A stretch of DNA of 64,000 nt from Actinoplanes sp. TBRC 11911 (GTDB taxonomy: Bacteria > Actinomycetota > Actinomycetes > Mycobacteriales > Micromonosporaceae), in contig NZ_JABBNC010000010.1 in the NCBI RefSeq assembly GCF_012933445.1, positions 1 through 64,000 on the forward strand, given 5' to 3'. The translations under genes were made by a program, and so were the position numbers. Within the stretch, counting starts at the first letter, position 1. Each line of letters opens with the position of its first letter. The notes under the pieces were generated by a model. That model searched no databases. It was not told the origin of the DNA and saw only the letters and a program-made list of their open reading frames with translations. Positions 62,800 through 64,000 of the stretch are shown here, one piece after another.

Positions 62800-62865
62800 T
62801 TTCCTACAAGACCGGCAGCTCACGACACGCTAACTTGAGGGCACCCGTCAGCAGAGGAGAGGCCC

Positions 62866-63447
62866 GTGGGCACGGTGGTCATGTACAGCTCGGTGTCGGT
62901 GGACGGCTTCGTCGCCGACGACAACGACCAGCCCGGGCCGCTGTTCGACTGGCTGACCAACGGCACCGTCGCCTTGGACGAGAGCGGCGCGGTGAAGGTG
63001 TCACAGACCTCCTACGACTACACCCGCCCGTACTGGGACCAGATCGGCGTGACGGTCGTCGGCCGGCACGTCTTCGACATGACCGACGGCTGGGACGGCA
63101 AGCCCCCGGGCGGCATCGACCACGTGGTCGTCGTGACACACCGGCCGGCACCCGACGGCTGGGACCCCGCAGCGCCGTTTCACTTCGTCGACGGCGTCGA
63201 AGCGGCCATAACGAAGGCGCAGGAGCTTGCCGGGGACCGCCTGGTCGAGGTCGCCGCCGGTGACGTCGGCGGGCAGGCGCTGGCCGCGGGCCTGATCGAC
63301 GAGGTACGCATGGACGTCGTCCCCGTCGTGTTCGGCTCCGGCAAACGCTACTTCGGGTCGGTCAACGCGCAGCACCTGCTCGACGACCCGGACGTGATCG
63401 CCGGCGACCGGGTGCTTCACCTGCGCTACCGGGTCCGCAAGCCCTAG
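62866..63447 (+). CDS. Dihydrofolate reductase/RibD C-terminal-family protein
   Basis: A 193-residue protein. MGTVVMYSSVSVDGFVADDN is the opening of RibD_C-type reductases, with VTVVGRHVFDMTDGW for NADPH contacts and a closing VRMDVVPVVFGSGKRYFG strand. The usual folate-pathway role is not implied; these stand-alone proteins have unknown substrates. GAGGAGAGG 5 nt before GTG 62866 is a strong ribosome binding site. The 3' end overlaps the mycosin gene by 4 bp. Confidence 0.9.
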   Translation: MGTVVMYSSVSVDGFVADDNDQPGPLFDWLTNGTVALDESGAVKVSQTSYDYTRPYWDQIGVTVVGRHVFDMTDGWDGKPPGGIDHVVVVTHRPAPDGWDPAAPFHFVDGVEAAITKAQELAGDRLVEVAAGDVGGQALAAGLIDEVRMDVVPVVFGSGKRYFGSVNAQHLLDDPDVIAGDRVLHLRYRVRKP

Positions 63448-64000
63448 CCGCCGGGCGGCTGCCAGCCCCGCCCGCGGCCCCGGCGCACGATCACCGCGAC
63501 GGCCGCCAGCAGCAGCACCAGCCCGGTCGCGGCCGCCGCGAACACCAGCGCCCGGCTCTGCGCGTGCTCCCGCCGCTGAGCCAGCGCGATCGTCCCCGGA
63601 TCCTGCGGGTTCATCCGCTGCGGCGCCGCCGCGGCCCGCGTCGCCGGGCCCAAGGTCTGGGTCAGCGCCCGATACGGGTTGAGCAGCCCGAACCCGTAGT
63701 CGTCGCTGCGCGCCCCGCCCGGCGCCGGATCCGTCGTCGCTTCCAGACGCTGCTCGACCTGCGCCGGGCTCAGCTCCGGAAAACGCTGCCGGATCAACGC
63801 CGCGGTCGCCGACACGAACGGCGCCGCGAAACTCGTACCCTGATCGACGCGCTGCCCACCGCCGCGCGCCGCCACCGTCACCCGGTCACCGATCGCGACG
63901 ACGTCCACATAGTCGCCGTGCTGCGAATACGACGCCCGGCTCCCGTCCGCCGTCACCGCACCCACCCCGATCACCCCGGCGTACGCGGCCGGGTACGGCG
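63444..64000 (-). CDS. Mycosin-like S8 serine protease, N-terminus outside the window
   Basis: The C-terminal 184 or so residues of a subtilisin-fold protease. YPAAYAGVIGVGAV and the catalytic Ser in GTSFAAPFVSATAALIRQRFP are visible; the Asp and His of the triad lie beyond position 64000. A Pro/Ala-rich linker leads to a C-terminal membrane helix (ALVFAAAATGLVLLLAAVAVIV) and an Arg-rich tail. This membrane-anchored design is that of MycP mycosins, components of type VII secretion systems. No esx or ecc gene is inside the window. Confidence 0.85.
   Translation of the reverse strand, partial: PYPAAYAGVIGVGAVTADGSRASYSQHGDYVDVVAIGDRVTVAARGGGQRVDQGTSFAAPFVSATAALIRQRFPELSPAQVEQRLEATTDPAPGGARSDDYGFGLLNPYRALTQTLGPATRAAAAPQRMNPQDPGTIALAQRREHAQSRALVFAAAATGLVLLLAAVAVIVRRGRGRGWQPPGG

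Noticed and set aside
1..64000. tRNA or rRNA genes
   Set aside because: I saw no cloverleaf-like sequences with conserved T-loop TTCGA motifs in the gene-free regions; a covariance search would be decisive.

Overview
The window is very high in GC, with GTG/TTG starts, GGAG-type ribosome binding sites and many ATGA start/stop overlaps, so it comes from an actinobacterium. A chemoreceptor fused to PilZ, a FliA/WhiG-type sigma factor and an almost consensus actinobacterial dif site fit a motile, circular-chromosome member such as the Actinoplanes/Micromonosporaceae group. That placement is inference. No rRNA, tRNA or CRISPR was recognised, and nearly all of the window looks like core or soft-accessory chromosome.

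Layout. 1-2.0 kb: two overlapping NIS siderophore synthetases on the minus strand. 3.1-8.3 kb: lipoprotein, ABC-F ATPase, Xer-type recombinase, UppP and Nudix. 8.3-10.0 kb: Atg22-like MFS with a GntR regulator. 10.1-13.9 kb: operon of two dynamin-like GTPases plus an Asp/His-rich acidic protein, divergent from a large LAL-type LuxR regulator and a small helix-turn-helix partner (14.1-17.3 kb). 18-24.7 kb: kinase, acyltransferase, Nudix, VOC and a beta-helix membrane protein. 25.4-27.7 kb: dif, then a second dif-like dyad on the start codon of a tyrosine recombinase. 27.7-34.7 kb: Ohr, GNAT, methyltransferase, EEP hydrolase, an unlisted 35-aa membrane protein, UPF0303, epimerase, threonine dehydratase, sigma factor and LURP-one. 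34.7-38.2 kb: ABC exporter with a NarL-type two-component system. 38.3-46.1 kb: Clp_N/HTH protein with twin operators, MCP-PilZ, methyltransferases, DapA-like and MurJ. 46.2-64 kb: VOC, S9 peptidase, GNAT, hydrolase/DUF4241, MraY, ECF42 sigma/DGPF pair, kinase, methyltransferase, S66 peptidase, DUF4037/AraC, RibD-like reductase and a mycosin cut by the window end.

The gene-poor stretches hold the most unusual material. A 236-238 bp interspersed element occurs in five full copies plus one truncated core. Each copy has a large CCTTGG hairpin and a series of CCACAT/ATGTGG motifs. Two of the five carry a nested 330-399 bp MITE-like element with 16-bp terminal inverted repeats, 10-bp target duplications and two or three internal 62-bp repeats. 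Comparison with an unoccupied copy recovers the empty site exactly. Other gene-poor stretches carry short tandem arrays, two of which include the stop codon of the preceding gene.

Three genes act in the lipid II cycle (UppP, MurJ, MraY), but they are scattered and none lies in a division/cell-wall cluster, so MraY and MurJ may be paralogues. Likely regulatory structures include a 13-bp hairpin over the sigma factor ribosome binding site, two GTCAACC/GGTTGAC operators before the Clp_N/HTH gene, and a dyad before ohr.
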